The position numbers were made by a program, and so were the translations under genes. The notes below the pieces were generated by a model, which was not told the DNA's origin, ran no database searches, and saw only the letters and a program-made list of their open reading frames with translations. From Thermodesulfomicrobium sp. WS (GTDB lineage: Bacteria > Desulfobacterota > Desulfovibrionia > Desulfovibrionales > Desulfomicrobiaceae): a stretch of DNA of 64,000 nucleotides. Positions 1 through 7,624 of this stretch are shown in pieces. Where the stretch lies: NCBI RefSeq assembly GCF_027925145.1, contig NZ_AP027130.1:1550001-1614000 (forward strand), written 5' to 3'. Every line of letters starts with the position of its first letter. Position 1 is the first letter of the stretch.

Positions 1-164
1 GCAGCGATGGCCCCCAGCTGGATGGCGACCTCGAAGGTCTCGGCCTTGGGCCCGGTAAAGCCGAGCAGATGCCCCACCACGATGAGATGCCCGGTGGAAG
101 ACACGGGGAGAAACTCCGTGATTCCTTCCACGAACCCCAGAAGCGCCGCCCAAAGAAGTTCCAT
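1..164 (-). CDS. uppP: Undecaprenyl-diphosphatase, N-terminal part
   Basis: This is the first 54 codons of a gene that runs off the left edge of the window. The visible N-terminus begins [18 protein letters not shown] and continues into the LPVSSTGHL motif, the hallmark of the UppP/BacA family. The family dephosphorylates undecaprenyl diphosphate in the cytoplasmic membrane so the carrier can be reused for peptidoglycan and other envelope polymers. The ATG is followed directly by the family N-terminus. The gene diverges from hcp across about 270 bases. The catalytic C-terminal half is not in the window, so completeness cannot be judged. Confidence 0.93.
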   Translation of the reverse strand, partial: MELLWAALLGFVEGITEFLPVSSTGHLIVVGHLLGFTGPKAETFEVAIQLGAIA

Positions 165-352
165 GATGCGTCCTCCAAGGCCAAGGCCCCTAGCGCCCCC
201 CTCGGCCAAGGTCAACGGAGCGCGACGGCTACTAGACAATGAAGCGGATAATGCACATGACACCCCACGAAGACTTGGGGCATGTCCATTGAAGACGAAA
301 AAACGCGGCCTTCCAAAGGCCAGTCCAAGATTGTCCTAGAAAAAAATTGTTT

Positions 353-366
353 TTGATTTAGATCAA
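353..366. promoter_or_regulatory. FNR/CRP-family operator upstream of hcp
   Basis: The sequence TTGAT-TTAG-ATCAA is a perfect match to the classical FNR-type palindrome (TTGAT-N4-ATCAA). It lies 71 bases upstream of the hcp start codon in an A/T-rich stretch of the uppP-hcp intergenic region. CRP/FNR-family regulators such as HcpR are known to control hcp in sulfate reducers and other anaerobes. That one acts here is inference, and its exact preferred motif was not checked. I found no other plausible target: the divergent uppP start is almost 190 bases away. Confidence 0.7.
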
Positions 367-437
367 GGCCCAAAACAGCCCCATCTCTCAAAAGGGGGCC
401 ACAGCGTAACACAATCACCTCAACCCAAGGAGGACTC

Positions 438-2060
438 ATGTTCTGTAATCAATGCGAGCAGACCGCCAAAGGCACCGGCTGCACCAAGATCGGCGTGTGT
501 GGGAAAGAAGCGAACGTGGCGGCATTGCAAGATCTTACGGTCTTTGCCTGCCAGGGGCTGGCCGAAGCCGCCCAGGCTGCCCGGACCGCAGGGGTCGACC
601 TTGGCGACACAGGCCACTTTCTCAGCCAAGCCCTATTCTCCACCCTCACCAACGTGGACTTCGACCCCGACCGTTTCCCGGCCCTCATTCAGGAAATCGT
701 ACGCCGGCGGGACACTCTGGCCGGCGCGGCCCAAGCGACCCTTTCGACTCCGGCAGGGACCTTCACCCCGGCCCCGGACACCGCCGGCCTCGTCGCCCAA
801 GGCGAAGCCCACGGCATCGACACCTTCGACAGCCACCCGGATCTGCGCTCCCTCAAGCAGACCCTGCTCTACGGCATGAAAGGCGTCGCCGCCTACGCGG
901 ATCACGCCGCCCTCCTCGGCCAGCAGGACGATGTCGTGTACGCCTTCCTGGAAAAAGGACTCCTGGCCCTGGGCAAAAATCTCGGCCTGGAGGAGTTGGT
1001 GAACCTCTGCATGGAATGCGGCCAGGTGAACCTGCGCACCATGGAGCTCTTGGACGCCGCCAACACCGGCACCTACGGACACCCGGTCCCCACGTCCGTG
1101 CCTTTGGGCCACAAGGCGGGCAAGGCCATCCTAGTCTCCGGCCACGACCTGCGCGACCTTGCCATGCTGCTGGAGCAGACTGCCGGCAAGGGTATCTTCG
1201 TCTACACCCATGGCGAGATGCTCCCCTGCCACGGCTACCCCGAGCTCAAGAAGCATCCCCACTTCTACGGCCACTACGGCACGGCCTGGCAGAACCAGCA
1301 GAAGGAGTTCGCCGCCTTCCCCGGCGCCATCCTCATGACCACCAACTGCATCCAAAAGCCCGCCCCGAACTACCAGGCGAACATCTTCACCACCGGGCTG
1401 GTGGGCTGGCCCGGGGTGGCGCACATCGACGCCCGGCCCGACGGCACCAAGGACTTCACCCCGGTCATCCAAAAGGCCCTGGAGCTCCCCGGCTTTGCCG
1501 CGGACGAAGACAAGGGCTCGGTCATGGTGGGATTTGCCCGCAACGCCGTGCTCTCGGTGGCGGACAAGGTCATCGACGGCGTCAAGCAGGGAGCCATCCG
1601 CCACTTCTTCCTGGTGGCCGGCTGTGACGGCGCCAAGCCCGGCCGCAACTACTACACGGAATTCGTGGAAAAGGTGCCCCAGGACTGCGTGGTGCTCACC
1701 CTGGCCTGCGGCAAGTTCCGCTTCTTCGACAAGAACTTGGGAGATATCGGCGGCATCCCGCGGCTTTTGGACGTGGGCCAGTGCAACGACGCCTACTCCG
1801 CCATCCAGATCGCCGTGGCCCTGGCCAACGCCTTTGGCTGCGGTGTGAACGACCTGCCGTTGTCCCTGGTGCTCTCGTGGTACGAGCAGAAGGCCGTGGC
1901 CATCCTGCTCACGCTGCTCTCCCTCGGCATCAAGGGCATCCGCTTGGGACCGAGCCTGCCGGCCTTCGTCTCGCCAGCGGTGCTGGATACGCTGGTCAAG
2001 ACCTTCGACATCAAACCCATCACCACGCCGGACGAAGACCTCAAGGCCATTCTCGGCTAG
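438..2060 (+). CDS. hcp: Hybrid cluster protein (hydroxylamine reductase)
   Basis: The 540-residue product is a full-length class I hybrid cluster protein, a cytoplasmic iron-sulfur enzyme that reduces hydroxylamine in vitro and is linked to nitrosative stress defence (NO reduction and protein S-nitrosylation in characterised homologues). The N-terminal cluster ligands C3, C6, C15 and C21 show the C-x2-C-x8-C-x5-C spacing found in Desulfovibrio Hcp. Downstream cysteines in the motifs MECGQVN, GEMLPCHGYP, TTNCIQKP, VAGCDGAKPG and TLACGKFRFF supply the hybrid 4Fe-2O-2S cluster. The start is supported by an AAGGAGG Shine-Dalgarno. It appears monocistronic: the next gene is convergent. No hcr reductase lies beside it. 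Confidence 0.97.
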   Translation: MFCNQCEQTAKGTGCTKIGVCGKEANVAALQDLTVFACQGLAEAAQAARTAGVDLGDTGHFLSQALFSTLTNVDFDPDRFPALIQEIVRRRDTLAGAAQATLSTPAGTFTPAPDTAGLVAQGEAHGIDTFDSHPDLRSLKQTLLYGMKGVAAYADHAALLGQQDDVVYAFLEKGLLALGKNLGLEELVNLCMECGQVNLRTMELLDAANTGTYGHPVPTSVPLGHKAGKAILVSGHDLRDLAMLLEQTAGKGIFVYTHGEMLPCHGYPELKKHPHFYGHYGTAWQNQQKEFAAFPGAILMTTNCIQKPAPNYQANIFTTGLVGWPGVAHIDARPDGTKDFTPVIQKALELPGFAADEDKGSVMVGFARNAVLSVADKVIDGVKQGAIRHFFLVAGCDGAKPGRNYYTEFVEKVPQDCVVLTLACGKFRFFDKNLGDIGGIPRLLDVGQCNDAYSAIQIAVALANAFGCGVNDLPLSLVLSWYEQKAVAILLTLLSLGIKGIRLGPSLPAFVSPAVLDTLVKTFDIKPITTPDEDLKAILG

Positions 2061-2111
2061 TCATCCCCAAGGCCCGCCGGCTCCAGCGTGGCCGGCAAGT
2101 CTTCGTATCCG

Positions 2112-3110
2112 TCAGTCCTTGCCCGGCTCCTTCGAGGGGCCGGGCACTGGTTCTACAGGCTGGCACTGGAGGCTGCCGTCCGCAGCGGCGGCAAGCCGAT
2201 GCATCGATATGCGATTGCGACCGGCGCTCTTGGCGGCGTACAGGGCTTGGTCCGCGCAGGCGAGCATGGCCTCCGCCAAGAAGCGTCCGCATTCCTGACA
2301 CACGCATCCCCCCACCGACACCGTCACCTGCGGGGCCACGGGAGAAGAGGCATGGGGGATCCCAAGCGCCTCCACCGCGCGCCGCATGCGCTCGGCCACA
2401 TTCCAGGCCCCGGCAAGATCCGTTTCCGGCAAGAGCGCCACGAACTCCTCGCCGCCGAAACGGGCCACCAAATCACACGGCCGTTTCACCGACCCAAAGA
2501 GCACCCGGGCCACTTGCTGCAAGCAGTCATCCCCCGCCAAGTGCCCATAGGTGTCGTTGTATGCCTTGAAGTGGTCGATATCCACAAAGAGCAAGGCCAT
2601 GGGGGTGTTCTTGCGTCCCGCCAAGGCCCATTGCCGGGCGAAGACTTCATCCAGACGCCGACGGTTGGGGATATTGGTGAGTCCATCCAAGTGCGACAGG
2701 TCGAGCAGCATGTCCCGATGGCGCTTGAGCTGAAGATGATTGTGGATGCGGGCGCGCAAGACCGGCGCGCTCACCGGTTTGCGGATATAATCCACCGCCC
2801 CCAGACCCAGGCCCCTCGCCTCGTCCGCCTCCCCCCATTGCCCGGTGAGGAAGATCACCAGCATATCCCGGACGAAACCTTCGTTGCGCAGCCGCTCGAA
2901 CATGCTATAGCCGTCCATGTCCGGCAGGCGCACATCCAACAAGACCAGGTCCGGTTGCACCCCTTGGCGCAACAGACGCAGTGCTTCCTCGGCCGTGGAT
3001 GCCTCCACGAAGACATACGCATCCTGCAGGATGGAGCGGATGGCTTCTCGGGTGACTTTGTCGTCCTCCACGAGCAAAATACATTGTCTCCCACCTTGGG
3101 CGCAGGTCAT
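2112..3110 (-). CDS. Response regulator with GGDEF diguanylate cyclase domain
   Basis: This 332-residue protein has an N-terminal receiver domain (about residues 8-125) and a C-terminal GGDEF domain (about 140-300), so it probably makes cyclic di-GMP in response to a phosphorelay. The receiver shows the acidic pair in LVEDD, the phosphoacceptor aspartate in LLDVRLPDMDG and the KP lysine. The cyclase active site is GGEEF. It is preceded by RPCD five residues upstream, the RxxD inhibitory site, so product feedback is likely. The start has a GGAGGGGG ribosome site. It lies 9 bases after the acyl-CoA ligase gene and is probably the last gene of that operon. No cognate histidine kinase is nearby. 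Confidence 0.93.
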   Translation of the reverse strand: MTCAQGGRQCILLVEDDKVTREAIRSILQDAYVFVEASTAEEALRLLRQGVQPDLVLLDVRLPDMDGYSMFERLRNEGFVRDMLVIFLTGQWGEADEARGLGLGAVDYIRKPVSAPVLRARIHNHLQLKRHRDMLLDLSHLDGLTNIPNRRRLDEVFARQWALAGRKNTPMALLFVDIDHFKAYNDTYGHLAGDDCLQQVARVLFGSVKRPCDLVARFGGEEFVALLPETDLAGAWNVAERMRRAVEALGIPHASSPVAPQVTVSVGGCVCQECGRFLAEAMLACADQALYAAKSAGRNRISMHRLAAAADGSLQCQPVEPVPGPSKEPGKD

Positions 3111-3119
3111 GGCCCCCTC

Positions 3120-4829
3120 CTATTCCACGAGTTCCGACGTATCCGGGCCCTTGCGCTCCTCTTCCTCACGGATGGCACGGCGCAGGACCTTGCCCACCAA
3201 GGTCTTGGGGAGCTCATCGCGGAACTCCACCTGCTTGGGGACCTTGTAGTTGGCGAGCTTTTCCCGGCAAAAGGCAATGATGTCCGTTTTCGTCGCGCTA
3301 TAACCTTCTTTGAGGACGATGTAGGCCTTGATGATCTCGCCCCGGGTGGCATGCTGTACGCCAACGGTCACTGCTTCTTTCACTGCAGGGTGGTCGTGCA
3401 GGACTTCATCGATCTCCCGCGGATAGACGTTGTAGCCGCCGCTGATGATGAGATCCTTCTTGCGATCCACGATAAAGAAATAGCCTTCTTCATCCATGGT
3501 GGCGATATCCCCGGTGTAGAGCCAACCGTTGCGCAGCACGCTGGCCGTCTCGTCAGGGCGCTTCCAATAGCCTTGCATGACCTGCGGCCCGCGAATGACC
3601 AGTTCGCCGACCTTGCCCGGCGGCACGGGGATGGTCCCCACCTCCATGTCCACGATGGCGGCGTCCGTGTCGGGAAACGGCAGGCCGATGCTTCCGGGCT
3701 TCCGCACCCCTTCTAAGGGATTGAGGTGGGTCACCGGCGAGGCTTCCGTCAAGCCGTAGCCCTCCACGATGTGCGCCCCGGTAAGGCTCCGAAAGCGCTC
3801 CATCACTGCGGTGGGCATGGGCGCAGATCCGGAAATGCAATAGCGGATGGACGAGAGGTCGTAGTGTTCGAGTTTCTTTTGCTGCAGCAGGGCAATAAAG
3901 ATCGACGGCGCGCAGGGGAAGATGGTGGGCTTGTATTTGTGGATGGTTTTGAGCGTCTCCCGGGGATCGAATTTGGGGAGCGGCAGCACGGTGGCACCGA
4001 TAAGGGTCGCAAAATTCACGCATACCGTGAGCCCATAGATATGAAAAAACGGCAACACCCCGAGCACCACTTCGCCGTCATCGCGGATGGAATGCAAAAT
4101 AGCCCGGCATTGCTGGGCATTGGCGCTCACATTGGCGTGCGAGAGCATGGCACCCTTGGGAAGCCCCGTAGTCCCTCCGGTGTACTGCAGCACTGCCAAG
4201 TCCTTGTGTGGATTTATCGGATGTGCGGGCTCCGGAGTGGTGCGGGCAAGCAGTGTCTTCCACGGAAACACACTGTGGCCATCATAGGGGATGGCAGGCA
4301 GCCCATGCTCGCGCCGGGTCTTGAAGCGGTAGAGGAAGTTGAGCGGAAACCCCAAGCAATCGGCCATGGAGGTCACGAAGATACGGGAAAGGGGCAAGCG
4401 GGGACGCAGCGGCGCAATGCGTTTCCACAGCAAGTCCATAGTAATCAGCGTACTGGCACCGGAATCGGTAAAGTGGTGTACGAGCTCTTTTTCCATATAG
4501 AGCGGATTGGTCATGACCACCACTGCGCCAAGCTTCAGGCATGCCCAGTACGAGATGAGGCATTGGGGCGAATTGGGGAGCATGATGGCCACCCGATCCT
4601 TTGGCCGCACGCCCGAAGCCTTGAGATGGACAGCCGCGTAGTCCACCAAGATCTTGAAACGACTATAGGTGGCGGACCAATTGTGGAAGCGCACCGCAGT
4701 GCGACGGGGAAAGCGCTCGGCGGTGCGCTCCAAAAATGCATACAGGGGAAGATTTTCGTAGCGCAATCGTGGAGGGACTTGCGGGTCGTAATGGGCAAGC
4801 CAGGGCCGGGTCATCTGTTCTTCGATCAT
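3120..4829 (-). CDS. fadD: Long-chain acyl-CoA ligase (AMP-forming)
   Basis: The 569-residue protein belongs to the adenylate-forming superfamily and most resembles long-chain fatty acid-CoA ligases. It would activate fatty acids with ATP and CoA at the inner membrane. The P-loop-like signature YTGGTTGLPKG spans residues 216-226. A5-type motif VEGYGLTEASPV, the hinge region YTGDIATMDEEGYFFIVDRKKDLI and the C-terminal lysine in LPKTLVGKVLRR follow. The frame stays open well upstream, but homology begins at this ATG. The gene sits between the methyltransferase and the GGDEF gene with short gaps. Substrate chain length cannot be read from the sequence. Confidence 0.9.
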   Translation of the reverse strand: MIEEQMTRPWLAHYDPQVPPRLRYENLPLYAFLERTAERFPRRTAVRFHNWSATYSRFKILVDYAAVHLKASGVRPKDRVAIMLPNSPQCLISYWACLKLGAVVVMTNPLYMEKELVHHFTDSGASTLITMDLLWKRIAPLRPRLPLSRIFVTSMADCLGFPLNFLYRFKTRREHGLPAIPYDGHSVFPWKTLLARTTPEPAHPINPHKDLAVLQYTGGTTGLPKGAMLSHANVSANAQQCRAILHSIRDDGEVVLGVLPFFHIYGLTVCVNFATLIGATVLPLPKFDPRETLKTIHKYKPTIFPCAPSIFIALLQQKKLEHYDLSSIRYCISGSAPMPTAVMERFRSLTGAHIVEGYGLTEASPVTHLNPLEGVRKPGSIGLPFPDTDAAIVDMEVGTIPVPPGKVGELVIRGPQVMQGYWKRPDETASVLRNGWLYTGDIATMDEEGYFFIVDRKKDLIISGGYNVYPREIDEVLHDHPAVKEAVTVGVQHATRGEIIKAYIVLKEGYSATKTDIIAFCREKLANYKVPKQVEFRDELPKTLVGKVLRRAIREEEERKGPDTSELVE

Positions 4830-4851
4830 CGTTGCATCCCCAATCCGGTCA

Positions 4852-6036
4852 TCATCGCCAGCACACCATGGCCACTTCCATGTGCCAGGTGCCGGGAAAC
4901 ATATCCAAAAGAATGACTTCGCCGAGCGCAAAGCCGTTTGCCAAAAGCGGCTGCATATCGCGCAGCGAGTTGACCACATCGCACGAAATCCACACCACCT
5001 GCCGCACGCTCGGCATGCGCCCAAGCGCCACGGCCAGCCCCTTGGCCCCGATGCGCGGCGGGTCCACCACCACGGCCTCGGGGGCAAAGCGCGTGAGCGC
5101 TGCAGGAAGGCCGCGGTGCAGGTCTGCTTCGAGCCAGCGCACCCGGGCCTCCAAGCCCAAACGCCGGGCATTGCGCCTACCGGCTTCAACCCCAGGACCC
5201 GAAGACTCCACGGCAAGCACCTCATGGCCGCAGGCGGCCAGGGGCAGGGCGAAGTTCCCCGCTCCGGCAAAAAGGTCCACCACGCGCACGGATTGCGCCG
5301 TCCACCCCAGGACCGCCTGCACCAGGGCGGGATTGAGCAGCTGGTTGGCTTGGAAAAAGACCCCAGGCGGCACCCCAACCTCGCCACATCCTGGCAGGGC
5401 AAGGCGGATCTCGCCTGGATCGGTGTGCGCCAGCACCGCCCCATCCACCGGGCTTGCGGCAATGGTATGCCGGCCTTCAGGCAGGCGCGAGGCCACCTGG
5501 GACAAGGCGGCGTCAAGCGGCTCCGCCAACAGCAGGCACCGGGACAACGGCACCAATTGGTGCGAGCCCAAGGCCCGAAAATGGGGTTTTCCCGCTGCCA
5601 CATGCACCTGGGCGCGAAAGCGGTACCCCCACGGGCTGGGGCTCGGGACCACGGCAAGCCGGCTGACTGCAGGTTCTGCGGCCTGCCCCAAGGCGCGGCG
5701 CATGGTGTGGCGCAAAAGCTCCGCCTTCAGCTCCACGGCGGCAGCGGGCTCCACTCTTCCAAAAGGTGAGCCCCCGCAGCGGTCGGCATGGGGGCACGGA
5801 TGGGGAACCCGTAGCGGCGAAGGCTTTTCAATGGATTCTGCCTGCGCCTGCCAATAATCCTTCTTGCGTGCCGTCACCCGCGCCTGGATGGTTTCCCCCG
5901 GCAGCACCCCAGGTTCGACGAGCACCACCGGCAGCCCGGCAGGCCGCGCCACCCCGCGCCCCCGCCAGGCGAGGCGCTCCACGGTGAGCGTGAGCACATC
6001 AGCGGCGTCCGCGCGGCTGGCGGCTGGTCCCGTCAC
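4852..6036 (-). CDS. Class I RNA (uracil-5-)-methyltransferase, TrmA/RlmD family
   Basis: The 394-residue product has an N-terminal TRAM-like domain (about 10-65), a cluster region and a Rossmann methyltransferase domain with DLFAGAG (254-260), DPPR (325-328), the nucleophile cysteine in WISCD (C352) and the general-base glutamate in DMFPGTWHME (E387). It should methylate C5 of a uridine in rRNA or tRNA using SAM. The iron-sulfur ligand set of RlmD-type enzymes is incomplete: C81, C87 and C167 are present but the CGGC motif reads CGGS (S90). The frame extends 45 codons upstream, but the GTG chosen overlaps the agmatinase stop by four bases (GTGA), the usual coupling arrangement. Whether the target is 23S rRNA is not determinable here. 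Confidence 0.88.
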   Translation of the reverse strand: MTGPAASRADAADVLTLTVERLAWRGRGVARPAGLPVVLVEPGVLPGETIQARVTARKKDYWQAQAESIEKPSPLRVPHPCPHADRCGGSPFGRVEPAAAVELKAELLRHTMRRALGQAAEPAVSRLAVVPSPSPWGYRFRAQVHVAAGKPHFRALGSHQLVPLSRCLLLAEPLDAALSQVASRLPEGRHTIAASPVDGAVLAHTDPGEIRLALPGCGEVGVPPGVFFQANQLLNPALVQAVLGWTAQSVRVVDLFAGAGNFALPLAACGHEVLAVESSGPGVEAGRRNARRLGLEARVRWLEADLHRGLPAALTRFAPEAVVVDPPRIGAKGLAVALGRMPSVRQVVWISCDVVNSLRDMQPLLANGFALGEVILLDMFPGTWHMEVAMVCWR

Positions 6037-6899
6037 CGCCCTGCCCCAAGCCAGGCGACCAGCATGCGGTGCACGACCTTGGCCGTCACGGACTGAGAAA
6101 CCTGCGAACCTGGCAGGGGCGCCAGTTCGCACACGTCCAGGCCCAGCAAGCGCGGTCCACCCCCCATCCACAACTGCCGCCAGAATTCCTGCAACCAGCG
6201 GTACTCGATCCCGCCGGGCTCCGGAGTGCCGGTCCCCGGCAGCACGCTCGGATCAAGGGCGTCCACGTCCAGGGAGACATACATGGGCCGCGCTCCCACA
6301 AACGCCCGCACCCGTGCGGCTTCCGCCGCAGGGGATTCGAGCTCCCAGGCAAAGCGCGTCTGCAACTCCCCGTGAGCGCTCGTGCGGATCACCGCCATCT
6401 CCTCCGGACACACCGAGCGGATGCCCAGCTGAAAGATGGGGATGCCCAAGTGCCGGGCCCGGGCCATGATGCAGGCGTGGGACAGGGCAGAGCCCTGGTA
6501 CTGCTCGCGCAAATCCGCATGGGCGTCCAGGTGGAGGATGACCATGTCCGTAAAGGCGGCGTGGTACCAGGCCATGAGCGGCAGCGGCACGCTGTGGTCG
6601 CCGCCGACGAGCAGCACAGTGTCTGCAGAGGGATCCAGGGCAGCCAAGACCTCCTGCATGGCAGCATGCACCATGGCGGCGTCCGCGCCGGTGACCGGAG
6701 GGAGCACGGTAAAGTGCGCCAAATCCGAAAGGTCGCGGTCGAGCTGGGGGTCGTAGGACTCGATCTGCATGGTGGCTTCCAAAAACGCCTGCGGTCCCAA
6801 GGCCGCACCCTGGCCGTAGCTCACCGCGCCTTCAAAGGGCACCGGGAGCACCACAATGCGGCGCCCCCGCGGCAGGCCGTGGAGATCGAAACACTGCAT
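6033..6899 (-). CDS. speB: Agmatinase / arginase-family ureohydrolase
   Basis: This 288-residue enzyme belongs to the ureohydrolase superfamily and is most like agmatinase, which hydrolyses agmatine to putrescine and urea using two manganese ions. All metal-binding motifs are visible: GGDHS at 99-103, DAHAD at 125-129 and SLDVDALDPSVLPGTGTPEPGG near residue 210, which is also the agmatinase-type substrate loop. The ATG has a strong GGGGAGG ribosome site. It sits between the SPOR protein (14-base gap) and the RNA methyltransferase (4-base overlap). The arginine decarboxylase that would supply agmatine is not in the window. Confidence 0.92.
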   Translation of the reverse strand: MQCFDLHGLPRGRRIVVLPVPFEGAVSYGQGAALGPQAFLEATMQIESYDPQLDRDLSDLAHFTVLPPVTGADAAMVHAAMQEVLAALDPSADTVLLVGGDHSVPLPLMAWYHAAFTDMVILHLDAHADLREQYQGSALSHACIMARARHLGIPIFQLGIRSVCPEEMAVIRTSAHGELQTRFAWELESPAAEAARVRAFVGARPMYVSLDVDALDPSVLPGTGTPEPGGIEYRWLQEFWRQLWMGGGPRLLGLDVCELAPLPGSQVSQSVTAKVVHRMLVAWLGAGR

Positions 6900-6913
6900 A
6901 GCGTTTTCCTCCC

Positions 6914-7621
6914 CTAATTTTTGGGCGTATCCAGCGGCTGGCGGGAGCGGAGCACGATGTCCGTAAACCCATTTTTCTTCAAGTTCTCCTTGAATTCCAA
7001 GGCCGTCTCCACGCCCCCCCGATGGCGCACCAAGACCCGATACCAGGTCTTTCCTTGCGCGCTCCCTTTGCTCATCCAGGCATCGATGCGCGCAGCCTTG
7101 AGCCGCTGCACCATGGTCTCGGCGTCGGCGGCGCTGTCCAAGGCCGCCAATTGGTACTCGAACACGAACTGTGGCTGTGGCCCTTGAACCGGCGCGGACG
7201 CACGGGCAGGCGGTAAGGCCTGCGGCTTTTCCTCGTCCTTGCGCGCGGCAACGCTCTTTTTGGCAGGAGGTTCGGCTTTGGTGGGGGGCGCCGCCGCGGC
7301 CGTCTTGGGCTCTGCGGGGGCAGCCGCTGATCCCACGGGCATGCGGTGGAGCTTTTCAAAGAATTGCAGCTCTTCCGGACGCAGCACCGTGGCGTTGGCC
7401 GTGGTGTTGTCCGGCGCAGGCAAGGCCTGGCGCACCACCTCCTCCACCACCTGCTCCGGGTGATGGCCGCGGCCCACCACCACCCCAAGGATGAAGGACC
7501 ACGCCATGCCCACCACCACGAGCACCGCCACGGCCGTCAGCCCCGGCAGGCCCAGGCGGACCGAGATACCGCCGCTTTTTTTGGCGGAGGAAGATGCAGG
7601 AGCAGGACGCCGCATACCCAT
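6914..7621 (-). CDS. SPOR-domain membrane protein
   Basis: The 235-residue protein has a short cytoplasmic N-terminus, one transmembrane helix (about residues 26-50, GLTAVAVLVVVGMAWSFILG), a long Ala/Pro/Lys-rich periplasmic linker and a C-terminal SPOR domain (about 150-230) with the typical pattern of two repeats ending in FTDIVLRSR. SPOR domains bind peptidoglycan stripped of stem peptides and often locate proteins to the division septum. Placement directly after argS with a three-base gap is a common deltaproteobacterial arrangement (argS-SPOR). Its exact partner is unknown. Confidence 0.88.
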   Translation of the reverse strand: MGMRRPAPASSSAKKSGGISVRLGLPGLTAVAVLVVVGMAWSFILGVVVGRGHHPEQVVEEVVRQALPAPDNTTANATVLRPEELQFFEKLHRMPVGSAAAPAEPKTAAAAPPTKAEPPAKKSVAARKDEEKPQALPPARASAPVQGPQPQFVFEYQLAALDSAADAETMVQRLKAARIDAWMSKGSAQGKTWYRVLVRHRGGVETALEFKENLKKNGFTDIVLRSRQPLDTPKN

Positions 7622-7624
7622 CGC

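Noticed and set aside
438-1627. 391-codon frame overlapping hcp in another phase
   Set aside because: Arginine-rich out-of-frame translation of hcp.
2075-2145. GC-rich hairpins as hcp terminator
   Set aside because: Stems exist but no T-run follows and part lies in the coding end of the GGDEF gene, so termination cannot be claimed.
2088-3716. Long plus-strand frame opposite the GGDEF and acyl-CoA ligase genes
   Set aside because: Shadow frame spanning two real genes with clear motifs on the other strand.
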